The notes: generated by a model not told the origin, from the sequence alone. 48,417 nt of DNA from Pseudomonadota bacterium (GCA_014584465.1 JACTMU010000069.1:1-48417); one strand, 5' to 3'; counted from the first letter of the stretch, positions 16,679 to 26,863 are shown. A program made the numbers and translations.

Positions 16679-18763
16679 CTACTCGCTCACGACCAATGCA
16701 AATGGTTGAAACCCCTCCTTCCCCTGAGGAATCTTTATGCCTTTGACCACAATGTGGTAGATGCCAGCGGGACGGTCGTTAATTTCGATCAACTCACCAT
16801 TGTTGATTCGATCTTCAAGCTTATGAACTTGACCCGAAGGATCTCGGACCTGAAGATCAAGGTCGTTGACCAGAGACAATTCAACGTTGGGATCTGCTGG
16901 CGCATCCGTGTAGAGAAGAAGCGCCTTGAGGGAACCCGACTTCGATTCAAAATCATAGCTCAACTCTCCTCCCTGCTGGACACCTAAACGCTCATCGATG
17001 AGTTTAAAATCTGTGAGATCGGTTGCGCTAGCCATATTGGCTCGACCGTACCCTTCAACGCCGTTCGGGCGAGCTGTGAGAATCTCTTGGCCCTTGGCTG
17101 CACCAACCTCTCCAAATTGCCCCGGATACATTTCGGTTGCCGTGATCATCAATATAGCCTTAATTAAGGCGGCAGATGGTTCGATCTTTAAAAATTCGAT
17201 CAGATATTGTCGTAAGATCGCAGCACCACCAGCCACAAGTGGAGTCGACATCGAAGTTCCACCTGAATAGTTGAAATCCTCATTGAACCGACCCCACAAA
17301 GTACCTGCATCTGGCATATGCGAAGCATTGCTTAGAATGTTTGTCCCAGGAGCAACAACATCAGGTTTTGTTCGCCCATCATTGGTCGGACCTCTTGAGC
17401 TAAATGCTGCGATTCCATCAGGGTTGTTTGAGATTGTATCACTTGCAATAGGCTCAACTCTCCATTTATCTTTGATCTGGCCGAGTTTTCTTTGGCTTCC
17501 ACCTCGAAGCACCAAATTTTCAGAAGCTCCTACCGTAAGGGCATTTTTTGCCGTCCCTGGACTGGTTACAGAACCCGGATCGATTCGTCCGTCTCCATCC
17601 ACATCCAGTCCTAAATTGCCCGCGGCAAAAAGGATCAAAAAGTCAGGATGTTCCCACATAAACTGATCGACCTGAAAAGATCCACCATCATAGATCCCAA
17701 CGCTGAAATTGTCCCCCCATGAATTGGTATGAATTCGTGAGCCTTCAGAAAACGCTGGCTCGAAAAGATCAGAGAACTTAGCCGGCACAGTCAGTGATTG
17801 CCTCATTTCACTGAACATCCCCTCCATCATCAAGTTCGCTTCAAATGCCCCGCCTTTTAACTTTCCGTCGCAAAAGCTACCATTGGCTGCAACCGAACCA
17901 CTGACATGGGTTCCATGACCATTTCGGTCACCCCAATCTGAATTCATAAACCCAAAGATAAATCCCTTTGTCACATTCCGAAAATCTAAGGGCAAATCGG
18001 ACACCTTACCCAAATCAAGACCAGTGTCCGCCACTGTCACAGTCTGCCCTCTCCCAGTAAGATCCTTAGCCCACGCACTTTCGAAATTCATAATCTGAGT
18101 CCCACTTTCCATTCCAGAAAGCTCCTCACAAAGCCCCTTGTTCTCGTTCACAGGTTGATCCATCGGAGTGAAAGATTCGACTGCAAGAGACATCGTATGA
18201 TAAGGTTGAATCCAATGAACGCCCTCAGCATTGGCAAGTTGAAGAACCTGTTCATGAGAAACATTGGCAACCAAATAGTGACCAGAAGCATACTCTAAGG
18301 AATGAGTAGGAATCGATTCCACAAGTCGATCAAGTTCATCTGTGTGAAAGGTTTTAAGAACAATTGGAATACTCTCGCTTCGATTGAAAACGCTCATGGG
18401 TCCAAACCCACTGCCTATCTTCCAGGAAGGAACAAAGGGGACCACTTTCTCGATCTCGGGACCGGCCGACAACTCTTCAATTGTGCCAAGTTCACCGAAA
18501 ACAATAAAAGCATCATCGGGTATATATTGGAGGATCTCGATGCCACTTGCATTTAACTCTTTCTTGAGTTCTTCGGTCGCCATATTTTTGAATTGGACTA
18601 CAAAATACCTCCTCACTCTCTTTTGCGCCAAGTTGGAATCTTCTTCCTGAAGAGAGAAAACCCTCGCTGGGTCCTCAATTTTCCTCGAAAATCTTAGCAC
18701 CTTACCTGCCAAGGCAACATCCAACATCAACGACATCATCAAAATTATAAGTGACTTTTTCAT
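16679..18763 (-). CDS. Exported subtilisin-like serine protease (S8)
   Basis: 694 residues. A signal peptide (MKKSLIILMMSLMLDVALA) and a propeptide of about 200 residues precede the S8 domain. The catalytic triad is Asp246 in VADTGLD, His283 in NGHGTHVSG and Ser504 in GTSMSTPLVAGGAA, with the oxyanion Asn in FAAGNLG. The C-terminal 130 residues look like a beta-rich domain (LLLYTDAPADPN...NDLDLQVRDPSG), similar to the pre-peptidase or P-domain additions of secreted proteases. ATG 18763 is preferred over the longer frame to 18829 because GGGGGA precedes it and the signal peptide begins there. Probable role: extracellular protein digestion. Confidence 0.92.
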   Translation of the reverse strand: MKKSLIILMMSLMLDVALAGKVLRFSRKIEDPARVFSLQEEDSNLAQKRVRRYFVVQFKNMATEELKKELNASGIEILQYIPDDAFIVFGELGTIEELSAGPEIEKVVPFVPSWKIGSGFGPMSVFNRSESIPIVLKTFHTDELDRLVESIPTHSLEYASGHYLVANVSHEQVLQLANAEGVHWIQPYHTMSLAVESFTPMDQPVNENKGLCEELSGMESGTQIMNFESAWAKDLTGRGQTVTVADTGLDLGKVSDLPLDFRNVTKGFIFGFMNSDWGDRNGHGTHVSGSVAANGSFCDGKLKGGAFEANLMMEGMFSEMRQSLTVPAKFSDLFEPAFSEGSRIHTNSWGDNFSVGIYDGGSFQVDQFMWEHPDFLILFAAGNLGLDVDGDGRIDPGSVTSPGTAKNALTVGASENLVLRGGSQRKLGQIKDKWRVEPIASDTISNNPDGIAAFSSRGPTNDGRTKPDVVAPGTNILSNASHMPDAGTLWGRFNEDFNYSGGTSMSTPLVAGGAAILRQYLIEFLKIEPSAALIKAILMITATEMYPGQFGEVGAAKGQEILTARPNGVEGYGRANMASATDLTDFKLIDERLGVQQGGELSYDFESKSGSLKALLLYTDAPADPNVELSLVNDLDLQVRDPSGQVHKLEDRINNGELIEINDRPAGIYHIVVKGIKIPQGKEGFQPFALVVSE

Positions 18764-19585
18764 TTTGTCCCCCAAAACTAAACCTTTTGATGTCGGAGCC
18801 TTGAAGATTTTCAAACTGAGCTTAACCACAGATCAAAATTAATGTCCAGATGGTGAGATTGTGGACTTTGATCTACTTAGATGGTGCACATTGTCTCATA
18901 CTTCGAAATGATCTCATGATCCAAAAGGAGATCTAATGGCAGATATAACAGGAAGATCGTGAGATGCGATTCAGTTGCACTTGACGCTCTTTAGAGAACT
19001 TTGAGAGCGTCCTATTTGTGATCTTTGAGAAACTTCTCTTCAAAGCGAAGTGGAGAAATCATACACATCCTTATGGCAAGTATAAAAAAATATCATCCCA
19101 CCTGATGCAACATCCCGTTTAAGTTTTATCCAAGTTCACAAGTTGCAACCCAAACTCAATCGGCTCGAACGTTCCGAAGGCAGTTTGGACCATATTCATC
19201 TGACTCACACCTATCAATAGACCGTAACACCCATCGGTACTGGAAAGTGGCCTGGAACTTCAATTGGATGGCTCTTTTGGCGAGGTTTCGAGTCAATCTA
19301 TGATTTTTTACGGTTTAAAGTGGTTTGATTTAACAGGCGCACATCGCATGTAGAAGATCCATCCTTAGTTCTTGGTTGGCGAATGAGATTTGATCGTGCA
19401 GAGTACTCTCTGACTTTTCTACCGAGTGAGCTTCGCCACCTCACAAAATGTGCGAGTCACGACTTAATCTGAAAGTTGGCGTCTTGAAAAAGAACGACCG
19501 CTCTGGTTTGAAGGAAATAACCAGATGAGAGCAGTGTTAAAGATGTAGCCTACTTCGGCCCCAGAACTCTGCGGCAAATCCTCAA
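18764..19585. other. 822-bp gene-free stretch
   Basis: No open frame, RNA or repeat of merit was seen between the subtilase and the small barrel gene. The segment 19190-19520 has several short minus- and plus-strand frames broken by stops and could be a decayed gene, but I could not name one. Confidence 0.4.
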
Positions 19586-20158
19586 CTATAGCAACAACGA
19601 AAGTGCAAGGAAGTTGATCTCAATCTGAGGCGACTCCGTGTTGCCGTCACTATCGACAGCCTTAATCACATAATGAATGGAGGGGCGATAGGAGACCCAA
19701 TCTCCCAGAGCCCACCTCTTGCCAAAGCCAATCGAAAACCGCTGCTCTTGATCAGTCTTGCCGGAGAAGTCGTTCGTGGTGACCCACAAATAGCGCAGGT
19801 CAAAAAAGGCCGATGAGTTCAATCTTTCACTGAAATTCAATGTAGGGCCAAAACCAATGAATCCCCAACTCTCCTGATCGCCATTTGAATATTGATCTCT
19901 TTGCTGCCTTGCTCCAACGCCTACCTGCACCTGGGGCGCAACAAGGTAAGAGTAGTCCACAAATAGGCTCAATCGATTCCAGTCATCTCGCTTCACCAAA
20001 ACCCCATCGGTCCCCTGAATGGAAAACTCATGCTTCTGTGCCGAAACTCCCTTGATCTCGACAGCTTGAACCTTCTTTTGAATGGATAAATCCTCCTCGC
20101 TTGCTGCCAAACCTACTGCTGGGATCGCTAGGAAAATAGCCCATATCATTTTTCTCAT
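19586..20158 (-). CDS. Small outer-membrane beta-barrel protein
   Basis: 190 residues. Signal peptide MRKMIWAIFLAIPAVGLAA, then a periplasmic stretch of about 35 residues, then paired strands (RLSLFVDYSYLV, VQVGVGARQQRDQ, WGFIGFGPTLNFSERL, SAFFDLRYLW, RFSIGFGKRWALG), a barrel of about 8 strands. Function unknown. The 138-bp repeat element begins 4 bp upstream of the ATG (20162), so the native promoter and ribosome site have been replaced; no Shine-Dalgarno is visible. A second ATG (codon 4) follows an A-rich stretch. The gene may be poorly expressed or read from within the element. Confidence 0.6.
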   Translation of the reverse strand: MRKMIWAIFLAIPAVGLAASEEDLSIQKKVQAVEIKGVSAQKHEFSIQGTDGVLVKRDDWNRLSLFVDYSYLVAPQVQVGVGARQQRDQYSNGDQESWGFIGFGPTLNFSERLNSSAFFDLRYLWVTTNDFSGKTDQEQRFSIGFGKRWALGDWVSYRPSIHYVIKAVDSDGNTESPQIEINFLALSLLL

Positions 20159-20161
20159 AAA

Positions 20162-20299
20162 TAGGGGCTGTCCGGTAATTCCATTTTTGCCGATTTCTAT
20201 AAGTTTTCCTTATACCTTCGTTGAGCCTCCTCGAGTTAGCGCCTCTGGCTAGCCCTCTTATCAAAATCGATCAAAAAGCGAATTACCGGACAGCCCCTA
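20162..20299. mobile_element. Repeat family 1, complete 138-bp MITE-like element
   Basis: The ends are inverted copies of TAGGGGCTGTCCGGTAATT (20162-20180 and 20281-20299), flanked by or including TA, which suggests a TA target duplication. The right half, inverted, matches the solo copies at 15577 and 41443 except for an internal deletion of about 28 bp; the left half matches them through ATAAGTTTTCCTTATACC. There is no transposase frame, so it would be mobilised in trans by an insertion sequence with the same ends, not present in this window. Confidence 0.85.
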
Positions 20300-20497
20300 A
20301 ATACTCCTCTTTTAGATCCGTGGTGACCGGTGCAAACCTGGTTTTGAAATTGAGTGAACGTATTGAGAGTTTCAATCACTGTCAATAAAAATCACTAGGA
20401 GTCTCGAGTGGCTGAGTTCTAACTTCAATTCAGGTTTAAAAGGAAGTTTCCGGTAGACTCTGTAAATGATCTCTCAGGAACAACAAAACAGATTTGT

Positions 20498-20605
20498 CCC
20501 GAATCTGAAATTAGAAATGGACTGAAACCCATGTAAGCCGACACCAGATCCGAAGTGCTCAAAAAAATAGACCTCTTCGGCAAAATCTTTGATGATTCTT
20601 AACTC
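20498..20605 (-). repeat. Repeat family 2, copy C (inverted, internally deleted)
   Basis: On the minus strand it reads AATCATCAAAG, then TTGCCGA, then GAGCACTTCGGATCTGGTGT, and closes with CATTTCTAATTTCAGATTCG. The order of blocks matches copy B at 22092-22268 with the middle missing. The gap 20300-20766 holds nothing else I can support. Confidence 0.6.
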
Positions 20606-20766
20606 CATTCGAAAGTGATCGCTTTGAAGCTGAGATTGACGTTTATCCTTTACCAGGACAACTTAGGAGTCCATCTTAATTGATTAAGTGCAAAATGATG
20701 AGAGAACTTTCGCCTATCAAGAAAACGTTGCTAGCGCATTCTTGAGCAATATGCAATAGTTTGAAA

Positions 20767-21927
20767 ATGGCAGAAGAAGTTCAATATTTTGTACTTATCA
20801 TTTCAGTTTTGTTGGTACCCAAACTATTGCTGCGATTCAGAATTCCTACCGCTCTTACAGAGATGGCCATGGGTATAGCAGTGGCATTTTTTTTGGGTTG
20901 GTTTAACGAGAGTCAGACCGTAGAGACTTTGGCCACGCTGGGGATCACTTCGCTCTTTTTGTTCGCTGGCTTTGAGGTGAATTTTGATGAACTCAAAGGA
21001 AATATCTCTGTTCTACTAAAGCAACTCGCAAAGACTTCCTTGCTCATTGCTTTGTACTCATTTTCTCTCTATTGGGCATTGGAGCTATCCCTTAGAGCCT
21101 CTGTTCTCTTAGCTCTGGGTTTTACAACCCCTTCAACGGGCTTTATTTTGAGTTCGCTAAAGGGTTTTAGTTTTACCGAGAAACAACGCTATTGGATTCG
21201 AACAAAGGCTATATCCAAAGAAGTACTTGCGCTCATCATTCTCTTTTTTGCTTTGCAATCCAATTCCGGTCCCATGCTTGGTTTGTCGGTTGCGGCCATC
21301 GCTCTCATTATCTCGATCGTACCGCTATTGTTTTACTTTTTCCTCAAGAAGATAGCTCCCTTTGCTCCTGATTCGGAAGTTACGTTCATGATTTTGATGG
21401 CCTTTGTCTGTGGAGTGGCCACAAAAGAGCTTGGGACCTACTACCTCATCGGCGCATTTATTGTGGGAATTGTGGCCGGGCAATTCAGTCATTTCATTGC
21501 CACTGAAAATTCTGAGAAAATGCTATATTCCATTCGTTTTTTTTCATCGATATTTGTCCCATTTTACTTTTTTAAGTCTGGATTGAAAATAAATCTGGAA
21601 TTTTTAGATCTAGCCAGTCTTATGTATGGGGCTGCATTCCTGATCATATTTATCCCCCTCCGATACTTGAGTCTCTTTGCCTCAATTTACTTTTTCCTAC
21701 GAGACTGTTGGGGCAGCCGATATGAAATAACTACGTCGTTGATGCCCACATTGATTTTTGGCTTGGTCATAGCTTCCATTTTAAGGGACAAGTTGGGAGT
21801 GGCTGAGGAGATTGTCAATGGCCTGATCATCTACACGATTGGAGTAAGTGTTATTCCTGCTATTTTTCTAAAGAGTTCGCCTCCAGAAGTGTTTGACAGC
21901 TCCCTGCTCCGTAGCTCTACAAAATAG
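20767..21927 (+). CDS. Cation/proton antiporter, CPA2/Kef type
   Basis: 386 residues with 11-12 hydrophobic segments. Family features are the early ITSLFLFAGFEVNFDELK stretch, the discontinuous-helix region GFTTPSTGFILSSL, and a later TYYLIGAFIVGIVAGQF. Members exchange Na+ or K+ for H+ across the inner membrane. There is no TrkA-N/RCK domain at the C-terminus, so it ends after the membrane part. ATG 20767 is used; an in-frame TTG at 20761 adds two residues. Neither has a strong ribosome site. Neighbouring gaps hold repeats, so it is monocistronic. Confidence 0.8.
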   Translation: MAEEVQYFVLIISVLLVPKLLLRFRIPTALTEMAMGIAVAFFLGWFNESQTVETLATLGITSLFLFAGFEVNFDELKGNISVLLKQLAKTSLLIALYSFSLYWALELSLRASVLLALGFTTPSTGFILSSLKGFSFTEKQRYWIRTKAISKEVLALIILFFALQSNSGPMLGLSVAAIALIISIVPLLFYFFLKKIAPFAPDSEVTFMILMAFVCGVATKELGTYYLIGAFIVGIVAGQFSHFIATENSEKMLYSIRFFSSIFVPFYFFKSGLKINLEFLDLASLMYGAAFLIIFIPLRYLSLFASIYFFLRDCWGSRYEITTSLMPTLIFGLVIASILRDKLGVAEEIVNGLIIYTIGVSVIPAIFLKSSPPEVFDSSLLRSSTK

Positions 21928-22091
21928 CGTCCGGATTGCTCGGTCCTTCCGTGTCACCTTGAAGGACAGAAATTCTTGAATGATCACATTTTGAACTCTA
22001 TTTTACCGCAAAATGTAAAGTTTTCTATTATATTCGCAATTTGAGCAGTCACATGGACAAGACCCTGCACACAACAAAATCTACTTCTCAA

Positions 22092-22268
22092 CCGAATCTA
22101 AAATTAGAAATAGAGATAAAAAGCATCAAAGGTTCTGCCTAAGCAGAAAGCGCAGGAAAAATAGGCCGAGACACATCCCCAGGGATACGGTAAATTCTAT
22201 TTTTTCGAGCACTTCGGATCTGGTGTCGGCTTACATGGTTTTTAGCCCATTTCTAATTTCCGATCCGG
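22092..22268 (+). repeat. Repeat family 2, copy B (longest)
   Basis: 177 bp. Outer inverted arms CCGAATCTAAAATTAGAAAT (from 22092) and CATTTCTAATTTCCGATCCG (to about 22267) enclose inner arms AGCAGAAAGCGC...AAAAATAGG and CTATTTTTTCGAGCACTTCG. The inner part matches copy A and the right half matches copy C. No coding frame. The 21928-22407 gap holds nothing else. Confidence 0.65.
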
Positions 22269-22407
22269 GTTCTAAGAATCTATAAGATTAGCAGTTGGCT
22301 TCAATCGAATTTGCGGCCACTACAGATCTCGACGTACTCAGTCAACCTATTTCATATACTTTTGATTGATTTCGGAGTATCTTAGCTTCTATCGATGCAA
22401 GGAGACT

Positions 22408-22854
22408 ATGGAAACCCAAGAAGAAAAATCAGATTCAACTCCTACTGCGGCGTTTGTTTCGTTAAAACAATCTATTCTTGTAATCGATGACAATGTGGAT
22501 GCTCTGAATTTGCAGAAGGTTTTGCTCGGATTGGAAGGATATGATGTCTTTACAGCCGAGAGTGGAGAAGAAGCAATTCATGTTCTTGGTGACATTGAGG
22601 ATCCTGACCTCATTTTGTTGGACATGCGACTTGGAGATATGAGTGGAATTGAATTTTTGGATATCCTCGAGAAAAAACGACCTGATGTTGTAAAACACGT
22701 TCCAGTTGTCTTTCTTACTGGAATGGATGAAGTTCCTGAAAGTAAAGCCATAGGATTTATTCGGAAGCCTGCGGACTCGGACCAATTTCTTAAGACTGTC
22801 CATCATTTCATTGAAATTGGACGTCACGCACCTTACAAATGCGAATTGCGATGA
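22408..22854 (+). CDS. Single-domain response regulator
   Basis: 148 residues, almost all one receiver domain. Acidic pocket DDN at residues 27-29 (VIDDNVDALN), phosphoacceptor Asp72 in LILLDMRLGDMSG, Thr in FLTGMDEVP and the conserved Lys in FIRKPAD. There is no output domain. ATG 22408 has GGAG 4 bases upstream. It is 51 bp before the large hybrid kinase gene and is likely co-transcribed, so it probably takes phosphate from that kinase. Confidence 0.88.
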   Translation: METQEEKSDSTPTAAFVSLKQSILVIDDNVDALNLQKVLLGLEGYDVFTAESGEEAIHVLGDIEDPDLILLDMRLGDMSGIEFLDILEKKRPDVVKHVPVVFLTGMDEVPESKAIGFIRKPADSDQFLKTVHHFIEIGRHAPYKCELR

Positions 22855-22905
22855 GCAAACACATTTTTAGAAGGCCAATGTGACTCCTCTGAGAGGATCA
22901 GGCAT

Positions 22906-25900
22906 TTGAAGTCAGACAATAAGTCTAATGAAAAGAACAAAAGAACCAAGAGAGAGGCGAAGCCCATCCCTATGATATCCAAAGACAATTTCCCTATCGT
23001 CGGAATTGGAGCTTCAGCTGGTGGTCTTGAAGCATTTATTCAGGTTTTCTCAGAAATGCCAGTTGACACAGATGTTGCATTTGTGCTCGTGCAACATTTA
23101 GACCCCACTCACCCCAGCATGTCTGTAGATATTCTCTCCAGATACACCAAGTTAACGGTTGAAGAAGTGAAGAATGGAACTCGTATTGAGCCAAATCACA
23201 TCTACGTAATCCCACCGAATTTTAATATGGGCGTTCAGAAGAGGATTCTTAACCTGTCACGACGTGAAGTAATGTCCGGCCAAAACATGACTATTGATTT
23301 TTTCTTTCAATCACTTGCGCGCTCAGAAAAAAACAGGGCTATTGGTATCGTATTGTCAGGAACAGGCACTGATGGAACGGAGGGATTATTGGCCATCAAA
23401 GCACAGGGCGGCGTGACCTGTGCGCAAGATCCTGAATCTGCAAAATACCCAGGAATGCCCCGAAATGCCATAAATGCAGAAGCTGCAGATCTTGTTTTGC
23501 GACCTGAGAGCATTGCCACCGAACTTTCCAAAATAGTCAACGAACCCTACATTGCACATAGTGGGGCAAGCTCGCCTAAACGGTTGCAGAAGAACAGACA
23601 TCCTGTCAATTCATCGAGGTTAACGTATGACCGCTCTCTTACCAATGAGCATCTTAAAAGACTTTTTTCTTTGTTGCGATCGCGTGAAAAGATTGATTTT
23701 AGCGGTTATAAACAGAGCACCATCAAGCGTCGCATTCAACGACGAATGATGGTTCAGAAGACAAAGAGTTTAAAAGATTATGTCAAATATGCTGAAACTC
23801 ATGATGAAGAGGTACACGCTCTTTACAATGACATACTCATTAAAGTGACCGAATTTTTTCGTGATGCAGAATCATTCAAAGAATTAACAAAATATGTTTT
23901 TCCAAATCTTTTGAAGAATAAACCCAAAGGCAGTTCAATCCGCATCTGGGTTCCTGGATGCTCGACTGGAGAGGAAGTATATTCAATTGCAATTTCTTTA
24001 CTGGAGTTTTTGAATAAACATAAAAAACAACATTTAATTCAAATTTTTGCAACAGACGTTAGTGAAGATGCAATTCAAAAGGCCCGTATCGGACAATATT
24101 CTGAAAGTGCTGTTCGGAATCTATCAAAGGAACGCTTAAAACATTTTTTTCATAAAGTAGAGAGGGGCTATCAAATTCAGAATAGTGTAAGAGATCTTTG
24201 TCTCTTTTCGCGACACGACCTAACGAACGACCCACCTTTTGCCAAACTCGATCTAGTTTCTTGCCGTAATGTCATGATCTACTTTGGACCTTCTTTACAG
24301 AGGAGGGTCATCCCAATTTTTCACTATGCATTGTCGTCTGATGGTTTCTTATGGCTTGGGCGATCAGAAAATCTAGGCGAACACTCACAACTGTTCAGTC
24401 AGGTCGTAGGTGCAAATAAACTTTATTCGCGGTCTAACGTGTCAACCCCGCTGATCAACTTTTCAAGCAGACGTTTGCCTACCTTGAGTGGGATGGCAAA
24501 GCCATCCGTATCGCTTTTGAGTAAAACTGAGAGAGAATTTGTAAAAGATGCTGACAATATTATACTATCTAAGTTCTCTCCTCCAGGAGTTATCGTAGAC
24601 ACTCATCTTAACATTCTGCAGTTCCGCGGTCGTACGGCTCCTTTTCTTGAGCCTGGCAGTGGCCAACCGAGTCTCAACCTTTTGAAAATGGCTCGTCCTG
24701 AGTTACTGGCCACTCTGCGCACTGCCATCCGATCGGCGAAACGGGAAAAGAAGTCGGTCAAACGTGATCGGCAACATTTCGAGGTGGATGGAAAAGACCT
24801 GCACTTCAATCTCGAAGTGATTCCTATCAACGCCAAATCTTCTGACATGGAAAAGACTTTTTTAGTTCTTTTTGAGAATCGAACAATCGTGGAGTCAGTC
24901 CGGCGAGAAAAACGACCCATAGGAAAACGAAACGCGAGTACGAAAGGCGACGTCGATAAAGATCAGAGAATATCGGAACTGATGACCAAACTTTCAGAAA
25001 TTAATGAATATCACAAATCTCTTGTTGAGCAGTACGAGACCACCCAGGGAGAATTGACATCTGCAAATGAGGAGTTGCAAAGTGCCAATGAAGAGCTACA
25101 AAGTACAAATGAGGAGATCGAAACTGCCAAGGAAGAACTTCAATCAACTAACGAGGAACTTGTCACGGTTAATGAAGAACTGCAGATGAGAAACTCCGAT
25201 CTTACTAGCCTCAGTGATGACCTAAACAATCTTCTGGCCAGTATAGAAATTCCTGTTCTCATTGTTGGCAGTGACTATCGTGTGCGTCGTTTTTCGCCCA
25301 AAGCTAAGAGTGCATTCAATCTGATCCCGACGGATATTGGCCGACCCGTTGGCGACATCAGTCCCAGATTTGATATAAATCTTACGCATTTGATTAGGGA
25401 GGTGACTGAGACTTTGAGCCAAAAGCAAGTTGAGGTCCAAGACCTTACTGGACGTTGGTTGCGACTTCAGGTTCGCCCTTATAAGACGATCACCAACAAG
25501 ATTGATGGGGCCGTTGTAACGTTAACCGATATTGATGACCTAAAGAAAAGAGAGGAACGAACCACGGAGGCCTATGTCCAAGCAGACAAGGCCAACTTAG
25601 CAAAAGATGAATTTTTGGCGGCACTTTCACATGAACTGAGAACCCCTCTTTCATCCATTCTCACCTGGGCACAACTGATTGCTCACGGAAAAGTTGATTC
25701 TGATAAGGTAAAACAGGGTGCTTTAGTGATTGAACAGAATGCCAAAACTCAAAGTCAACTTATCGATGATCTGCTCGATATTTCTAGAATTATTGTCGGC
25801 AAGCTTGCAATAGAGATTCAATCCATCAACCCGGCTTCGGTCATTCGAATGGCCATCGAATCGGTGAGGTCAATGGCTGAGAAGAAATCCATTCAAATCA

Positions 25901-26751
25901 ATACTGATCTTCCAAATTCGACCGAGTTGATTCACGCTGACAGCACGCGGTTACAGCAGATCATTTGGAATATTCTTACCAATGCAATTAAGTTTTCTCC
26001 GAAGAGGTCTACTGTCAAGGTTGAACTCAGATATACTCAAGAGGGCGGCAAGAGATTTGCAAAAATACGAGTTTTTGACTGCGGAAGTGGCATCCCACCT
26101 GAGTTTCTTCCACACATCTTCGATCGCTTCAGTCAGGCCGATGGAACTTCAACAAGGGTTCATGGCGGTCTTGGTTTAGGGCTGGCCATTGTCCGCAGTC
26201 TTGTAGAGTTGCAGAGTGGAACCGTAAAAGCCGAAAATGCTCAAGACGGCAAAGGAGCTGTTTTTACTGTAACTTTCCCGGTGATTTCGCAACAATCTGC
26301 AATCACTCATGTTATGACTGATCGTGCAGAGGTCGCTTCAACCGATAGGGACGAGGATTTGAAAGATTATTCCCCAAAGTTGGATGGCCTACGAATATTG
26401 ATTGTGGATGATGACGAAACCACACGTGAGGCGATAGGCATCTTCCTTAAATCTTATGGAGCTCAGATCAAGATTGTTGGATCAGCGGCTGAAGCACTTG
26501 AGGTGTTTTCACGGTTTCGTCCTAGCCTTCTGCTCAGTGATCTTGCGATGCCTGGAGAAGATGGTTTTAGTTTAATACGTAAAATTAGGAGTTTCACCAT
26601 TGAAAATGGTGGAGATATTCCTGCCATGGCGCTCAGTGCCTACACTGACAAGGAACATGCTCAAGCGGCCTTGAACGCAGGTTTTCAAACTTACGTGACA
26701 AAACCTGTTGAGGCCCGTGAACTTGCGCGATTGATCCTAAAATTGATCTGA
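22906..26751 (+). CDS. CheB-CheR-PAS hybrid histidine kinase with C-terminal receiver
   Basis: 1281 residues. Domains in order: CheB methylesterase (about 25-210; Ser in GIGASAGGLEAF, His in VQHLDPTH, Asp in GTGTDGTEG); CheR methyltransferase (about 245-510; SAM loop WVPGCSTGEEVYS at 350, CRNVMIYF); a long coiled coil with SANEELQS-type repeats (about 715-770); PAS (about 775-880); HisKA with His near 909 in ALSHELRTP; HATPase (N-box NILTNAIKFS, DCGSGIPPEF, GLGLGLAIV); and a receiver from 1164 (VDDDE, Asp in LSDLAMPGED). All catalytic motifs look intact. Start is TTG 22906, with GAGAGGA about 9 bases upstream. CheB/CheR fusions may methylate and demethylate a non-classical partner; no chemoreceptor is nearby. 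Confidence 0.95.
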   Translation: MKSDNKSNEKNKRTKREAKPIPMISKDNFPIVGIGASAGGLEAFIQVFSEMPVDTDVAFVLVQHLDPTHPSMSVDILSRYTKLTVEEVKNGTRIEPNHIYVIPPNFNMGVQKRILNLSRREVMSGQNMTIDFFFQSLARSEKNRAIGIVLSGTGTDGTEGLLAIKAQGGVTCAQDPESAKYPGMPRNAINAEAADLVLRPESIATELSKIVNEPYIAHSGASSPKRLQKNRHPVNSSRLTYDRSLTNEHLKRLFSLLRSREKIDFSGYKQSTIKRRIQRRMMVQKTKSLKDYVKYAETHDEEVHALYNDILIKVTEFFRDAESFKELTKYVFPNLLKNKPKGSSIRIWVPGCSTGEEVYSIAISLLEFLNKHKKQHLIQIFATDVSEDAIQKARIGQYSESAVRNLSKERLKHFFHKVERGYQIQNSVRDLCLFSRHDLTNDPPFAKLDLVSCRNVMIYFGPSLQRRVIPIFHYALSSDGFLWLGRSENLGEHSQLFSQVVGANKLYSRSNVSTPLINFSSRRLPTLSGMAKPSVSLLSKTEREFVKDADNIILSKFSPPGVIVDTHLNILQFRGRTAPFLEPGSGQPSLNLLKMARPELLATLRTAIRSAKREKKSVKRDRQHFEVDGKDLHFNLEVIPINAKSSDMEKTFLVLFENRTIVESVRREKRPIGKRNASTKGDVDKDQRISELMTKLSEINEYHKSLVEQYETTQGELTSANEELQSANEELQSTNEEIETAKEELQSTNEELVTVNEELQMRNSDLTSLSDDLNNLLASIEIPVLIVGSDYRVRRFSPKAKSAFNLIPTDIGRPVGDISPRFDINLTHLIREVTETLSQKQVEVQDLTGRWLRLQVRPYKTITNKIDGAVVTLTDIDDLKKREERTTEAYVQADKANLAKDEFLAALSHELRTPLSSILTWAQLIAHGKVDSDKVKQGALVIEQNAKTQSQLIDDLLDISRIIVGKLAIEIQSINPASVIRMAIESVRSMAEKKSIQINTDLPNSTELIHADSTRLQQIIWNILTNAIKFSPKRSTVKVELRYTQEGGKRFAKIRVFDCGSGIPPEFLPHIFDRFSQADGTSTRVHGGLGLGLAIVRSLVELQSGTVKAENAQDGKGAVFTVTFPVISQQSAITHVMTDRAEVASTDRDEDLKDYSPKLDGLRILIVDDDETTREAIGIFLKSYGAQIKIVGSAAEALEVFSRFRPSLLLSDLAMPGEDGFSLIRKIRSFTIENGGDIPAMALSAYTDKEHAQAALNAGFQTYVTKPVEARELARLILKLI

Positions 26752-26863
26752 TAGATTGAATCCCAAAGGTGTTCTTAGAACACAAATTTGAAATTCATCC
26801 GAGTACTTTTGATTTTCAAAAAGCACTTCGTTTGCGAAAATTTCAATATAAGAGCGATAGTTA

